From the NCBI GenBank assembly GCA_003512805.1, contig DOOK01000124.1, positions 1 through 5,984 on the forward strand: a stretch of 5,984 nt of DNA. Reading direction: 5' to 3'. Made by a program: the position numbers and the translations under genes. Shown piece after piece: positions 1-5,984 of the stretch (positions are counted from its first letter, which is position 1; each line of letters starts with the position of its first letter). The notes under the pieces were generated by a model. The model was not told the DNA's origin. It did no database searches and saw only the letters and a list, made by a program, of their open reading frames with translations. Source of the stretch: Erwinia sp. (lineage in GTDB: Bacteria > Pseudomonadota > Gammaproteobacteria > Enterobacterales > Enterobacteriaceae).

Positions 1-1
1 T

Positions 2-610
2 GAAGCGGAGCCGGTGCAAACGCCTGCGGGACAGCAGCGCGTCGAACTGCCTGGCGATCTCAACAACGCGCTTTCTAACCAGCAGAATCAGGTAGATGCC
101 GCCAGTTCAGATATGCAGGGCAGCTCGCTGCCGCTGGCACCAGCAACCGTGATGGGCGGCGGCACGACCAGCAAGCCTGTTACCGCGCCGCAAATGCATC
201 AGCCTGCGGCGACGCGTTCGACCACGCATTCGTCTACGCGTCAACCTGCTGCCTCTCAGCCTCAGCAGCAGACCCGGCCCGCTACGCACAAACCTACAGC
301 AGCAAAACCTGCCGTAAAAGAGAGCCACAGCGCGCCAGCAGCCCCAGTTACCGGCGGCAACTATACGCTCCAGTTGAGCAGTGCTTCACGTCCCGATACG
401 CTTAACGCGTGGGCGAAAAAGCAGAATCTGAGCAGCTATCACGTGTATAAAACGACGCGCAACGGGCAGCCATGGTACGTGCTGGTGAGCGGCGCTTACG
501 CGACACCAGCCGATGCAAAACGCGCGGTCGCTTCGCTGCCGTCAGAAGTTCAGGCGAAAAGCCCCTGGGTGAAACCTGTCAGCCAGGTGAAAAAAGAGTC
601 AGCCAATTAG
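2..610 (+). CDS. damX: DamX, SPOR-domain cell-division protein (C-terminal part; 5' end outside window)
   Basis: The reading frame is open from the window edge and ends at TAG, leaving about 202 C-terminal residues of a protein that is about 428 residues in E. coli. DamX is a bitopic inner-membrane protein recruited to the division septum. The cytoplasmic and transmembrane parts are not in the window. Nucleotides 2-350 encode a periplasmic linker rich in Gln, Pro, Ala, Thr and Ser, as expected for a flexible, poorly conserved tether. From about 353 (GGNYTLQLSSAS) to the end lies the SPOR domain, which in this family binds septal peptidoglycan strands lacking stem peptides. It shows the YTLQLSS strand, the QPWYVLVSGAYAT core, a DAKRAV helix and the SPWVKP end. 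The Gln of LQLSS and the Trp of SPWVKP correspond to residues I recall as important for septal localisation in E. coli. It sits directly before dam, as in other enterobacteria. Identification is firm. Only the fragment's length relative to the full protein is unknown. Confidence 0.95.
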   Translation, partial: EAEPVQTPAGQQRVELPGDLNNALSNQQNQVDAASSDMQGSSLPLAPATVMGGGTTSKPVTAPQMHQPAATRSTTHSSTRQPAASQPQQQTRPATHKPTAAKPAVKESHSAPAAPVTGGNYTLQLSSASRPDTLNAWAKKQNLSSYHVYKTTRNGQPWYVLVSGAYATPADAKRAVASLPSEVQAKSPWVKPVSQVKKESAN

Positions 611-638
611 CGGCTTCCGGGCCTGACGATGTTCTCTG

Positions 639-661
639 CCAGCCCGCGTTATGCGGGCTGG
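639..661 (+). terminator. Strong hairpin in the damX-dam gap (terminator-like, weak U-tract)
   Basis: CCAGCCCGC (639-647) and GCGGGCTGG (653-661) form a perfect, GC-rich 9-bp stem around the loop GTTAT. What follows is TAATTTAAA, not a run of T, so intrinsic termination should be partial at best. It starts 28 bp after the damX stop. It may act as an attenuator, or as a 3' stabilising or processing structure that lowers dam expression relative to damX. The structure is seen directly. The function is inferred. Confidence 0.5.
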
Positions 662-729
662 TAATTTAAAGCGCAGATATGCTGTCGGTGTAACCGCAGC
701 CAGAAGAGTAAGTGTAATAAAACGACGGC

Positions 730-1548
730 ATGAAAAAAAATCGCGCTTTTTTAAAATGGGCGGGCGGTAAGTTCCCGCTGCTTAACGATATCCAGCGTCA
801 CCTGCCAGAAGGGGATTGCCTGATTGAGCCCTTTGTCGGCGCAGGGTCCGTCTTCCTCAATACGCATTTTTCGCGCTACGTGCTGGCGGACATCAATGGC
901 GATTTGATTAACCTTTACAACGTGGTAAAGCATCGCGTGGATGAGTTTGTGGCCGATGCCGGCAAACTGTTCACCAGCGAAAGCAACGACGCCGAGTTCT
1001 ACTATGCTCGTCGGTTGGAGTTCAACCACTGTAGCGATCCCTATCGCCGCAGCGTGCTGTTCTTGTACCTTAACCGCCACTGCTACAATGGACTGTGCCG
1101 CTACAATTTGAGCGGTGAGTTTAACGTCCCTTTTGGCCGCTATCGCAAACCCTATTTTCCTCAGGAGGAGCTTTACTGGTTCTCCGAACGGTCACAAAAC
1201 GCCACCTTTATCTGCGAATCATACGCTGATACGCTGGGGCGGGTGCAGCCAGGATCGGTAGTTTACTGCGATCCGCCTTATGCGCCGCTAACGGCTACGG
1301 CGAATTTCACCGCTTACCACACCAACAGTTTTAGCCTGGCGCAGCAGCAGCACCTGGCCGAGCTGGCGGAAAAACTGGCGCGTGAAAACCGTGTTCCGGT
1401 ACTGATCTCCAACCATGATACGCCGCTCACCCGCGAGTGGTATCAGGCTGCGCAGCTGCATCAGATTAAAGCCCGTCGCTCGATCAGCCGCAGCGGCAGC
1501 GGACGTCTGCAGGTCAACGAACTGCTGGCGCTGTTTAGCAGCGACTGA
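730..1548 (+). CDS. dam: DNA adenine methyltransferase Dam (GATC, N6-adenine)
   Basis: Transfers a methyl group from S-adenosylmethionine to the adenine N6 in GATC, supporting mismatch-repair strand choice, SeqA/oriC control and phase-variable promoters. The product is 272 residues (E. coli 278, with a shorter, diverged C-terminus). AdoMet-binding residues appear in KWAGGK (9-14) and FVGAGSVF (35-42). The catalytic DPPY is at 181-184. The DNA-contacting segment around 117-139 (YNGLCRYN, then NVPFGRY) keeps Tyr119, Asn120, Leu122, Arg124, Asn132, Pro134, Arg137 and Tyr138, and Arg95 is also kept. Compared with E. coli as I recall it, Tyr117-Gly118 are His-Cys and Lys139 is Arg. The start [14 protein letters not shown] matches the family. 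No good Shine-Dalgarno sequence precedes the ATG (AAACGACGGC), consistent with the low Dam level cells need. It lies 119 bp after damX and 53 bp before rpe. Confidence 0.97.
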   Translation: MKKNRAFLKWAGGKFPLLNDIQRHLPEGDCLIEPFVGAGSVFLNTHFSRYVLADINGDLINLYNVVKHRVDEFVADAGKLFTSESNDAEFYYARRLEFNHCSDPYRRSVLFLYLNRHCYNGLCRYNLSGEFNVPFGRYRKPYFPQEELYWFSERSQNATFICESYADTLGRVQPGSVVYCDPPYAPLTATANFTAYHTNSFSLAQQQHLAELAEKLARENRVPVLISNHDTPLTREWYQAAQLHQIKARRSISRSGSGRLQVNELLALFSSD

Positions 1549-1563
1549 CCCTCAACAGCATTA

Positions 1564-1583
1564 CGTGCCTGTCGCCAGGCGCG
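1564..1583 (+). other. Small hairpin just upstream of the rpe ribosome-binding site
   Basis: CGTGCCTG (1564-1571) pairs with CAGGCGCG (1576-1583), with one U-G wobble, around the tetraloop TCGC. No T-run follows (CTAAATTGGGAG), so it is not an intrinsic terminator. It ends 7 nt before the rpe Shine-Dalgarno GGGAG and 15 nt after the dam stop. It could affect mRNA processing or decay at this junction, or be of no consequence. The pairing is seen. The role is unknown. Confidence 0.35.
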
Positions 1584-1590
1584 CTAAATT

Positions 1591-1601
1591 GGGAGAAATG
1601 G
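1591..1601 (+). promoter_or_regulatory. rpe ribosome-binding site deciding between two nearby ATGs
   Basis: GGGAG at 1591-1595 lies 6 nt before the ATG at 1602, a good spacing. A second ATG at 1598, in another frame, is only 2 nt from the Shine-Dalgarno and opens a 20-codon frame with no family resemblance. The ATG at 1602 yields the conserved Rpe N-terminus and is therefore chosen. Confidence 0.75.
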
Positions 1602-2288
1602 ATGAAAAAGTTTTTACTCGCTCCATCAATTCTGTCTGCAGACTTCGCCCGCCTGGGTGAAGACACGGCGAAAGCGCTGGCTGCCGGTGGTGATGTCGTG
1701 CATTTCGACGTAATGGATAACCACTACGTGCCTAATCTGACTATGGGGCCGATGGTGCTGAAAGCGCTGCGTGATTACGGTATTACTGCCCCGATCGATG
1801 TGCACCTGATGGTAAAACCGGTCGATCGCCTGATCCCCGATTTTGCCAAGGCTGGCGCCAGCTATATTACTTTTCATCCGGAAGCGTCCGAGCACGTTGA
1901 CCGCACGCTACAGCTGATCAGAGAGCACGGCTGTAAAGCGGGGCTGGTGTTCAATCCTGCCACGTCGCTCAGCTATCTGGATTACGTGATGGACAAAATC
2001 GACGTGGTGCTGATTATGTCGGTTAACCCGGGCTTTGGCGGCCAGTCGTTCATTCCTGGCACGCTGGACAAGCTGCGCCAGGCCCGTAAGCTGATCGACC
2101 AGAGCGGTTACGATATTCGCCTGGAAGTGGACGGCGGCGTGAAGGCAGAAAACATCGGCGAAATCGCCGCGGCCGGTGCCGATATGTTCGTGGCAGGCTC
2201 CGCTATCTTCAATCAGCCTGACTATAAAAAGGTCATTGATGATATGCGTACGGAACTGGAGAAATCTCGCCATGGCTCATTTCACTGA
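1602..2288 (+). CDS. rpe: Ribulose-phosphate 3-epimerase
   Basis: Interconverts D-ribulose 5-phosphate and D-xylulose 5-phosphate in the cytoplasmic non-oxidative pentose phosphate pathway. The product is 228 residues (E. coli 225), a single TIM barrel with a divalent metal. Visible family marks are APSILSADF (7-15), [12 protein letters not shown] (34-45) with metal ligand His34 and catalytic Asp36, DVHLMV (66-71) with His68, the phosphate-binding [10 protein letters not shown] (139-148), LEVDGGV (174-180) with the second catalytic Asp177, and VAGSAIF (197-203). All expected catalytic and metal residues are present. The last few residues (KSRHGSFH) differ from E. coli and run into gph, overlapping its first 17 bases. 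This overlap makes translational coupling to gph likely. Nothing suggests loss of function. Confidence 0.98.
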   Translation: MKKFLLAPSILSADFARLGEDTAKALAAGGDVVHFDVMDNHYVPNLTMGPMVLKALRDYGITAPIDVHLMVKPVDRLIPDFAKAGASYITFHPEASEHVDRTLQLIREHGCKAGLVFNPATSLSYLDYVMDKIDVVLIMSVNPGFGGQSFIPGTLDKLRQARKLIDQSGYDIRLEVDGGVKAENIGEIAAAGADMFVAGSAIFNQPDYKKVIDDMRTELEKSRHGSFH

Positions 2289-2949
2289 TATTCGCGCGCT
2301 GGCGTTCGACCTTGACGGGACGCTGACCGACAGCGCGCCCGGCCTGACCAGCGCGGTAGACGCCGCCTTACGATCGCTTGATCTTCCGGCCGCCGGTTTA
2401 GAGCGCGTCTCTACCTGGATTGGTAACGGGGCGGACGTGCTGATCGAGCGCGCATTGACCTGGGCGCTGGGACACGCGCCGGAAAGCGATCTGCTGCGTG
2501 ACGCGCGGGTGCTGCTTGATAAGCATTATGCCGTCGTTGTCGAAAGTGGCAGTAAGCTGTTTCCCGGCGTAAAAGAGGGGCTACAGAAACTGGCGGCTAC
2601 CGGCATGCCGATGGCTATCGTGACCAATAAGCCTACGCCGTTTGTTGCGCCTTTGCTGGCTTCGCTCGGCATCAGCGACTGCTTTTCGCTGGTGGTGGGT
2701 GGCGACGACGTGACGGCGAAGAAACCGCATCCGGCCCCGCTGTTTCTGGTGCTGGGCAAGTTCGGCCTGTTGCCTGCCGAACTGCTGTTCGTGGGCGATT
2801 CCCGCAACGATATTCAGGCGGCAAAAGCGGCGGGCACGCCCTGCGTAGGGCTAACCTACGGCTATAACTATGGCGAACCGATTGCGAGCAGCCAGCCGAC
2901 GCTGGTGCTTGACCATTTTAACGATTTGTTGCCCGCATTAGGGCTGTAA
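2272..2949 (+). CDS. gph: Phosphoglycolate phosphatase (HAD superfamily)
   Basis: Hydrolyses 2-phosphoglycolate, a metabolite arising in particular from repair of 3'-phosphoglycolate ends in oxidatively damaged DNA, to glycolate. HAD motif I is [13 protein letters not shown] (12-24) with nucleophile Asp13 and acid/base Asp15. Motif II is the VTNKPTPF stretch with Thr118. Motif III lysines lie in AKKPHP (Lys150/151). Motif IV is GDSRND (175-180) with Asp176 and Asp180. The start at 2272 ([16 protein letters not shown]) matches the family N-terminus. The frame is open further upstream, but that part lies inside rpe in another frame and looks nothing like Gph. GGAG at 2258-2261 could serve as Shine-Dalgarno, 10 nt upstream. 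The product is 225 residues against 252 in E. coli. The difference is mainly a charged cap-domain insertion missing near residues 66-75 and a shorter C-terminal tail. It overlaps rpe by 17 bp and is followed by trpS after 17 bp. Confidence 0.95.
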   Translation: MAHFTDIRALAFDLDGTLTDSAPGLTSAVDAALRSLDLPAAGLERVSTWIGNGADVLIERALTWALGHAPESDLLRDARVLLDKHYAVVVESGSKLFPGVKEGLQKLAATGMPMAIVTNKPTPFVAPLLASLGISDCFSLVVGGDDVTAKKPHPAPLFLVLGKFGLLPAELLFVGDSRNDIQAAKAAGTPCVGLTYGYNYGEPIASSQPTLVLDHFNDLLPALGL

Positions 2950-2966
2950 CGACCAGGACGAAAAAG

Positions 2967-3968
2967 ATGAAACCCATCGTATTTAGCGGCGCGCAGCCTT
3001 CCGGCGAACTGACCATCGGTAATTATATGGGGGCGTTGCGTCAGTGGGTCAGCATGCAGGACGATTACAACTGCATTTACTGCATTGTCGACCTCCATGC
3101 CATTACGGTACGTCAGGATCCGGTGGCGCTGCGTAAAGCGACGCTGGATACGCTGGCGCTTTATCTGGCCTGCGGCATCGATCCCCAGAAAAGCACTATT
3201 TTCGTGCAGTCGCACGTGCCGGAGCACACGCAGCTGAGCTGGATCCTGAACTGCTATACCTACTTCGGCGAGCTGAGCCGCATGACGCAGTTCAAGGACA
3301 AATCCACGCGCTACGAAGAAAACATCAATGCGGGCCTGTTTGATTATCCGGTGCTGATGGCGGCAGATATCCTGCTTTATCAGACCACACAGGTGCCGGT
3401 TGGCGAAGATCAGAAGCAGCATCTGGAGCTGAGCCGCGACGTGGCTGCGCGTTTTAATGCGCTTTACGGCGATATCTTTAAGGTGCCGGAGCCGTTTATT
3501 CCAAAATCCGGCGCGCGCGTCATGTCGTTGCTGGAGCCGACTAAAAAGATGTCCAAGTCGGACGACAACCGCAATAACGTCATCGGCCTGCTGGAAGATC
3601 CGAAATCGGTAGTGAAGAAGATCAAACGTGCCATGACCGACGGTGATGAGCCACCGGTAGTACGTTATGACGTGAAAAACAAAGCGGGCGTCTCTAACCT
3701 GCTGGATATTCTCTCCGGCGTAACCGGCACCAGCATTCCCGAGCTGGAAAAACAGTTTGAAGGCCAGATGTACGGGCACCTGAAAGGCGCGGTAGCCGAG
3801 GCGGTTTCCGCAATGCTGAGCGAGCTGCAGGAACGTTATCATCGCTATCGCGATGATGAAGCCTTCCTGGAGCAGGTGATGCGTGACGGTGCGGTGAAAG
3901 CCCGCGCTCAGGCGCAGGAAACGCTGAAAAAAGTCTACGAAGCCGTAGGCTTTGTCGCCCAGCCGTAA
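2967..3968 (+). CDS. trpS: Tryptophan--tRNA ligase
   Basis: Charges tRNA-Trp with tryptophan using ATP; a cytoplasmic class Ic aminoacyl-tRNA synthetase, functional as a homodimer and essential. The product is 333 residues (E. coli 334), very close to the E. coli protein throughout. The HIGH-like signature is TIGN (16-19) inside [14 protein letters not shown], and the KMSKS loop is at 194-198. The tryptophan-pocket segment [13 protein letters not shown] (127-139) and the [16 protein letters not shown] stretch (143-158) are intact. The ATG at 2967 is supported by AGGA at 2955-2958, 8 nt upstream, and by the conserved [13 protein letters not shown] start. It follows gph by 17 bp and is the last gene of the cluster, ending just before a strong terminator. 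A 324-codon open frame on the opposite strand across the end of gph and most of trpS is a codon-bias shadow. Confidence 0.98.
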   Translation: MKPIVFSGAQPSGELTIGNYMGALRQWVSMQDDYNCIYCIVDLHAITVRQDPVALRKATLDTLALYLACGIDPQKSTIFVQSHVPEHTQLSWILNCYTYFGELSRMTQFKDKSTRYEENINAGLFDYPVLMAADILLYQTTQVPVGEDQKQHLELSRDVAARFNALYGDIFKVPEPFIPKSGARVMSLLEPTKKMSKSDDNRNNVIGLLEDPKSVVKKIKRAMTDGDEPPVVRYDVKNKAGVSNLLDILSGVTGTSIPELEKQFEGQMYGHLKGAVAEAVSAMLSELQERYHRYRDDEAFLEQVMRDGAVKARAQAQETLKKVYEAVGFVAQP

Positions 3969-3980
3969 CGGCTAAGATAA

Positions 3981-4018
3981 ACGGCGCCTTTGAAAATCAG
4001 TCAGGGGCGCCGTTTTTT
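3981..4018 (+). terminator. Intrinsic terminator after trpS (between convergent trpS and cysG)
   Basis: ACGGCGCC (3981-3988) pairs with GGCGCCGT (4006-4013). Two further T-G wobble pairs can extend the stem inward, and a run of six T (4013-4018) follows. The hairpin begins 12 bp after the trpS stop. On the minus strand the stem is followed only by a short TTT (complement of the AAA before it), so it may also weakly stop transcripts coming from cysG, whose stop is at 4032-4034. This is a textbook rho-independent signal for the plus strand. Confidence 0.9.
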
Positions 4019-4031
4019 ATGAGCGGCCGGT

Positions 4032-5396
4032 TTAAAACCAGCGCAGCCGATCGCGTAAAGCGACCACCCGGCCCACGATAATCAGCGAGGGGCTTTGTGC
4101 CCGGCTGGCCAGCATAGCCAGTTCGCTCAGCTGCCCTGTCAAAACGTGTTGTCGGGTCGAGGTGCCGTTTTCTACCAGCGCCACCGGCATTTCACCGCTC
4201 ATGCCGTGCGCCTGTAGCTGCTGCTGGATCTCCGCTGCCTGCGTTAATCCCATATAGAACACCAGTGTTTGCCGTTCCGCCGCCAGATTTTGCCAGTCCA
4301 GCGAGCCGTTTTTCTGCACGTGACCGGTAACCAGCCTTACGCTTTGTGAATAATCGCGATGGGTAAGCGGAATGCCGCTGTAGGCCGAACAGCCCGACGC
4401 GGCGGTAATGCCAGGCACTACGGAAAAGGGGACGCCCGATCCGGCTAACGCTTCCAGCTCTTCTGCGCCACGCCCAAAAATAAAGGGATCGCCGCCTTTC
4501 AGCCGTACCACGCGTTTTCCCTGACCCGCCTGATCCAGCAGGATCTGATTGATAGCTTCCTGGGGCACACAGTGATAGCCCGCCCGTTTACCCACAAAAA
4601 TTCTTTCCGCATCGCGCCTGACCAGCTCCAGTACTTCTTCGGAGACCAACCGGTCGTAAACCACCACGTCCGCCTGCTGAATCTGCTGGAGTCCCTTCAG
4701 CGTCAGTAAACCTGCATCACCCGGTCCGGCACCCACCAGCACGACTTCCCCCTGTCTGGCCAGCGGTTCGCTAAACAGCGCTTCCGTCAGCTTTTCCGCC
4801 TGCGCATCGTCTCCGTTGGCAAGGGTTTGTGCCAGCCGATCGTGGTGAAAAAGCTTTTCCCAGAAGCGCCTGCGCTGCCCGGTTTCGTGAAAGGTTGATT
4901 TTACTCGCGGCCGTAACGCTCCCGCCCATGCGGCTACTTTTCCCAGATGCTGCGGCAGCAGCGCTTCGATTTTTTCACGCAGCAGACGGGCCATCACCGG
5001 CGCATCCCCTGCGCTGGAAATGGCCACCATCAGCGGCGAGCGATCGATGACCGAAGGCATAATGGCGCTGGCCTGAGCGGGTGCATCCACTACGTTGCAG
5101 AAGACTCGTTGAGCCGTGGCGCAGTCGCTAACCTGCCGGTTGACCTCGTGGCTGTCGGTTGCCGCTATCACCAGCCAGCAGTCGTCGATGTACTCAGGCC
5201 TGAAGCCTGTTTCCAGCAGCGTCAGCTTTCCGGCCTGTTGCCATTCGTAGAAGGGAGAGGAAAAACGGGGCGCGCAGACGCGTAAATCCGCGCCGGCTTT
5301 CAGCAGCAGCCGTGCCTTGCGCTCGGCTACGTCTCCACCGCCAACGAGTAAAACTGCCTTGTGGCGCAGATCGCAAAAAAGAGGAAACCAGTTCAC
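4032..5396 (-). CDS. cysG: Siroheme synthase CysG (multifunctional)
   Basis: Makes siroheme from uroporphyrinogen III: C-terminal SUMT methylations to precorrin-2, then N-terminal NAD-dependent dehydrogenation and iron insertion. The product is 454 residues (E. coli 457). The N-terminal NAD-binding site is [16 protein letters not shown] (16-31), Asp104 lies in NVVDAP, and Ser128 is the residue phosphorylated in Salmonella. The SUMT half has [15 protein letters not shown] (221-235), Asp248 in VYDRL, Lys270 in [13 protein letters not shown] (301-310) and Met382 in FYMG. I chose the GTG at 5396 because these numbers then equal those I recall for Salmonella CysG, and because it aligns with the E. 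coli start ([10 protein letters not shown] against MDHLPIFCQL). GGCGAG (5403-5408) lies 6 nt upstream. An in-frame ATG at 5435 would add 13 residues but has no Shine-Dalgarno and sits in a hairpin. The siroheme product serves NirBD next door and also sulfite reductase. Confidence 0.97.
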   Translation of the reverse strand: MNWFPLFCDLRHKAVLLVGGGDVAERKARLLLKAGADLRVCAPRFSSPFYEWQQAGKLTLLETGFRPEYIDDCWLVIAATDSHEVNRQVSDCATAQRVFCNVVDAPAQASAIMPSVIDRSPLMVAISSAGDAPVMARLLREKIEALLPQHLGKVAAWAGALRPRVKSTFHETGQRRRFWEKLFHHDRLAQTLANGDDAQAEKLTEALFSEPLARQGEVVLVGAGPGDAGLLTLKGLQQIQQADVVVYDRLVSEEVLELVRRDAERIFVGKRAGYHCVPQEAINQILLDQAGQGKRVVRLKGGDPFIFGRGAEELEALAGSGVPFSVVPGITAASGCSAYSGIPLTHRDYSQSVRLVTGHVQKNGSLDWQNLAAERQTLVFYMGLTQAAEIQQQLQAHGMSGEMPVALVENGTSTRQHVLTGQLSELAMLASRAQSPSLIIVGRVVALRDRLRWF

Positions 5397-5410
5397 AGGG
5401 AGCTCGCCAT
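5396..5410 (-). promoter_or_regulatory. cysG start region: GGCGAG before GTG, with a mini-frame ending in the start codon
   Basis: On the minus strand GGCGAG lies 6 nt before the GTG start, a weak but plausible ribosome-binding site. The ATG at 5410 opens a five-codon out-of-frame reading frame (MASSL) whose TGA overlaps the GTG as GTGA, the arrangement seen in translationally coupled genes. That ATG has no Shine-Dalgarno, so a translated leader peptide is doubtful. The site matters mainly for fixing the cysG start. Confidence 0.45.
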
Positions 5411-5441
5411 AAAAAGGGCCGCAAAGCGCGGCCATAAAAAG
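5406..5441 (-). repeat. 11-bp direct repeat flanking the nirD-cysG hairpin
   Basis: CTTTTTATGGC (minus strand) occurs twice, at 5431-5441 and 5406-5416, offset by 25 bp and bracketing the hairpin loop. Each copy supplies a T-run, and the downstream copy provides the U-tract of the putative terminator. It may be a small local duplication or chance. At 11 bp it is short but exact. Confidence 0.55.
5411..5433 (-). terminator. Terminator-like hairpin between nirD and cysG
   Basis: On the minus strand GGCCGC (5428-5433) pairs with GCGGCC (5417-5422) around the loop GCTTT. It is followed by one C and then five T (5411-5415). The 6-bp all-GC stem plus short U-tract resembles a moderate rho-independent terminator, oriented to act on transcripts coming from nirBD. 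Because cysG belongs downstream of nirBD, this probably allows partial readthrough and gives less cysG than nirBD mRNA. It also implies that cysG may have its own promoter, which I could not identify. The structure is seen. The effect is inferred. Confidence 0.55.
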
Positions 5442-5451
5442 AGAGAAGGGG

Positions 5452-5778
5452 TTATATCGCCACTTCCACCATGCCGTCGCGGACTCTGGCGGGCCAGGCA
5501 GGGATCGAGCAGCTGGCATCCTCCATACAAACACCGTCACTCAGTCGAAAACGCTGCTTTTTCAACGGGCTGGCGACCCACAGGCTTTGCTGATGTTCGG
5601 CAATCAGGCCACGAGAGAGCACGCTGGCCTGGGCAAAGGGATCAATATTGCTCAGGGCAAACACCGCTTCGTCGGCGCGGGGACGGAACAGGGCGACCTG
5701 TTCACCTGCGACCAGCGCACAAACGCCGGTGGCGGGCTGGATAGTTTCTAAAGGGCAAACGCGGTGCCACTGGCTCAT
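5452..5778 (-). CDS. nirD: Nitrite reductase (NADH) small subunit NirD
   Basis: Small subunit of the cytoplasmic NADH-dependent nitrite reductase that reduces nitrite to ammonium, working with the siroheme and flavin subunit NirB. The product is 108 residues, the same length as E. coli NirD, and very similar over [34 protein letters not shown] and CMED (residues 44-92). It has a Rieske-like fold but no Cys-X-His pairs to ligate a [2Fe-2S] cluster, as is usual for this NirD type. The start at 5778 (MSQWHRVC) matches E. coli MSQW. The frame stays open for 53 codons upstream, but that stretch lies within nirB in another frame. A strong Shine-Dalgarno GGAGGAG (5784-5790) is 5 nt upstream. The ATG overlaps the nirB stop as ATGA, indicating translational coupling and matched subunit amounts. 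In E. coli the next gene is nirC; here it is cysG. Confidence 0.96.
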   Translation of the reverse strand: MSQWHRVCPLETIQPATGVCALVAGEQVALFRPRADEAVFALSNIDPFAQASVLSRGLIAEHQQSLWVASPLKKQRFRLSDGVCMEDASCSIPAWPARVRDGMVEVAI

Positions 5779-5984
5779 GGCTGCTCCTCCATGACGATGG
5801 GAATGCGCTCTTCGGGCCGGGCGGGCCGATGCTGCTGACGCTCTGGCACGCTCTGTACCAGCGGATCGCGGCTGTCGCTGTTGATAAAATGGCGGAAGCG
5901 GGCAAGCCGTTCCGGTTGGGCCAGCGTCGCCTGCCATTCACAGACGAAGCGCTCGCGCAGGCGGGCCAGATCGGCCTCCAGCTG
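5775..5984 (-). CDS. nirB: Nitrite reductase (NADH) large subunit NirB, C-terminal end (5' part outside window)
   Basis: The frame is open from the right edge of the window and ends at TGA (5775-5777), giving the last 69 residues of a subunit that is normally about 850 residues. The segment RERFVCEWQATL, then RLARFRHFINSDSRDP, is the pattern I associate with the extreme C-terminus of NirB/NasB-type enzymes, followed by an Arg/Pro-rich stretch and ERIPIV. Full-length NirB carries FAD, a BFD-like [2Fe-2S] domain, and the [4Fe-4S]-siroheme catalytic domain. None of those is visible here. Identity rests on this tail plus the 4-bp overlap with an unmistakable nirD. Whether the enzyme is the dissimilatory (FNR/NarL-controlled) or assimilatory (nitrogen-controlled) kind cannot be told without the promoter and the genes upstream. 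Confidence 0.88.
   Translation of the reverse strand, partial: QLEADLARLRERFVCEWQATLAQPERLARFRHFINSDSRDPLVQSVPERQQHRPARPEERIPIVMEEQP

Noticed and set aside
170..345. The Gln/Pro/Ala/Thr-rich low-complexity stretch in damX as a possible repeat or unusual element.
   Set aside because: It is the ordinary flexible periplasmic linker of DamX. No regular repeat unit is present.
662..729. A possible promoter for dam, with -10-like TAATAA near 715-720 or TAATTT at 662-667.
   Set aside because: No -35 element at suitable spacing could be found. AT-rich hexamers alone are not enough.
2868..3842. A 324-codon open frame on the minus strand opposite the end of gph and most of trpS.
   Set aside because: It lies antisense to a highly conserved synthetase, and its translation is rich in His, Arg and Gln with no recognisable domain. 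The window's GC-rich codon bias explains the lack of stops.
5397..5540. A possible 48-residue N-terminal extension of CysG reaching into nirD.
   Set aside because: It runs through nirD in another frame and has no similarity to known CysG N-termini. The GTG at 5396 fits family length and numbering.
5779..5937. A possible 53-residue N-terminal extension of NirD, open in frame.
   Set aside because: This stretch encodes the NirB C-terminus in another frame. The ATG at 5778 has a strong Shine-Dalgarno and gives the family's usual 108-residue NirD.
1..5984. Search for a new system, mobile element, CRISPR array, tRNA or riboswitch.
   Set aside because: Nearly every base belongs to recognised conserved genes in a common enterobacterial order, and the gaps (119 bp or less) hold only small hairpins.

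Overview
The window is an ordinary housekeeping stretch from a gamma-proteobacterium of the order Enterobacterales. Gene order (damX-dam-rpe-gph-trpS facing nirB-nirD-cysG) and protein sequences resemble the E. coli/Salmonella locus as recalled from memory. The proteins differ from E. coli at many positions. The overall flavour (moderately high GC, no nirC, shortened Gph) would fit an Erwiniaceae-type genus such as Erwinia or Pantoea, but the genus assignment is only a guess.

Left part, plus strand (1-3968): the 3' end of damX (SPOR-domain cell-division protein), then complete dam (GATC adenine methyltransferase), rpe (ribulose-phosphate 3-epimerase), gph (phosphoglycolate phosphatase) and trpS (tryptophanyl-tRNA synthetase). 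These are the distal genes of the known aroK-aroB-damX-dam-rpe-gph-trpS cluster. Spacing is tight from dam onward: 53 bp dam-rpe, a 17-bp overlap rpe/gph, and 17 bp gph-trpS. The 119-bp damX-dam gap holds a strong hairpin without a good U-tract. A canonical intrinsic terminator follows trpS and separates it from the convergent cysG.

Right part, minus strand (4032-5984): the C-terminal end of nirB, complete nirD and complete cysG. NirBD is the cytoplasmic NADH-dependent nitrite reductase, which needs siroheme, and CysG makes siroheme from uroporphyrinogen III, so the operon pairs an enzyme with the supply of its cofactor. The nitrite channel gene nirC, which lies between nirD and cysG in E. 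coli, is absent. In its place is a 55-bp gap with a terminator-like hairpin bracketed by an 11-bp direct repeat. cysG most likely starts at a GTG (5396), because that start gives residue numbers identical to those of the characterised Salmonella CysG active-site residues.

I see no mobile element, CRISPR array, RNA gene or convincing new system. The most notable items are the nirD-cysG junction, the substitutions beside the DNA-intercalating tyrosine of Dam, and the hairpins at the damX-dam and dam-rpe junctions.
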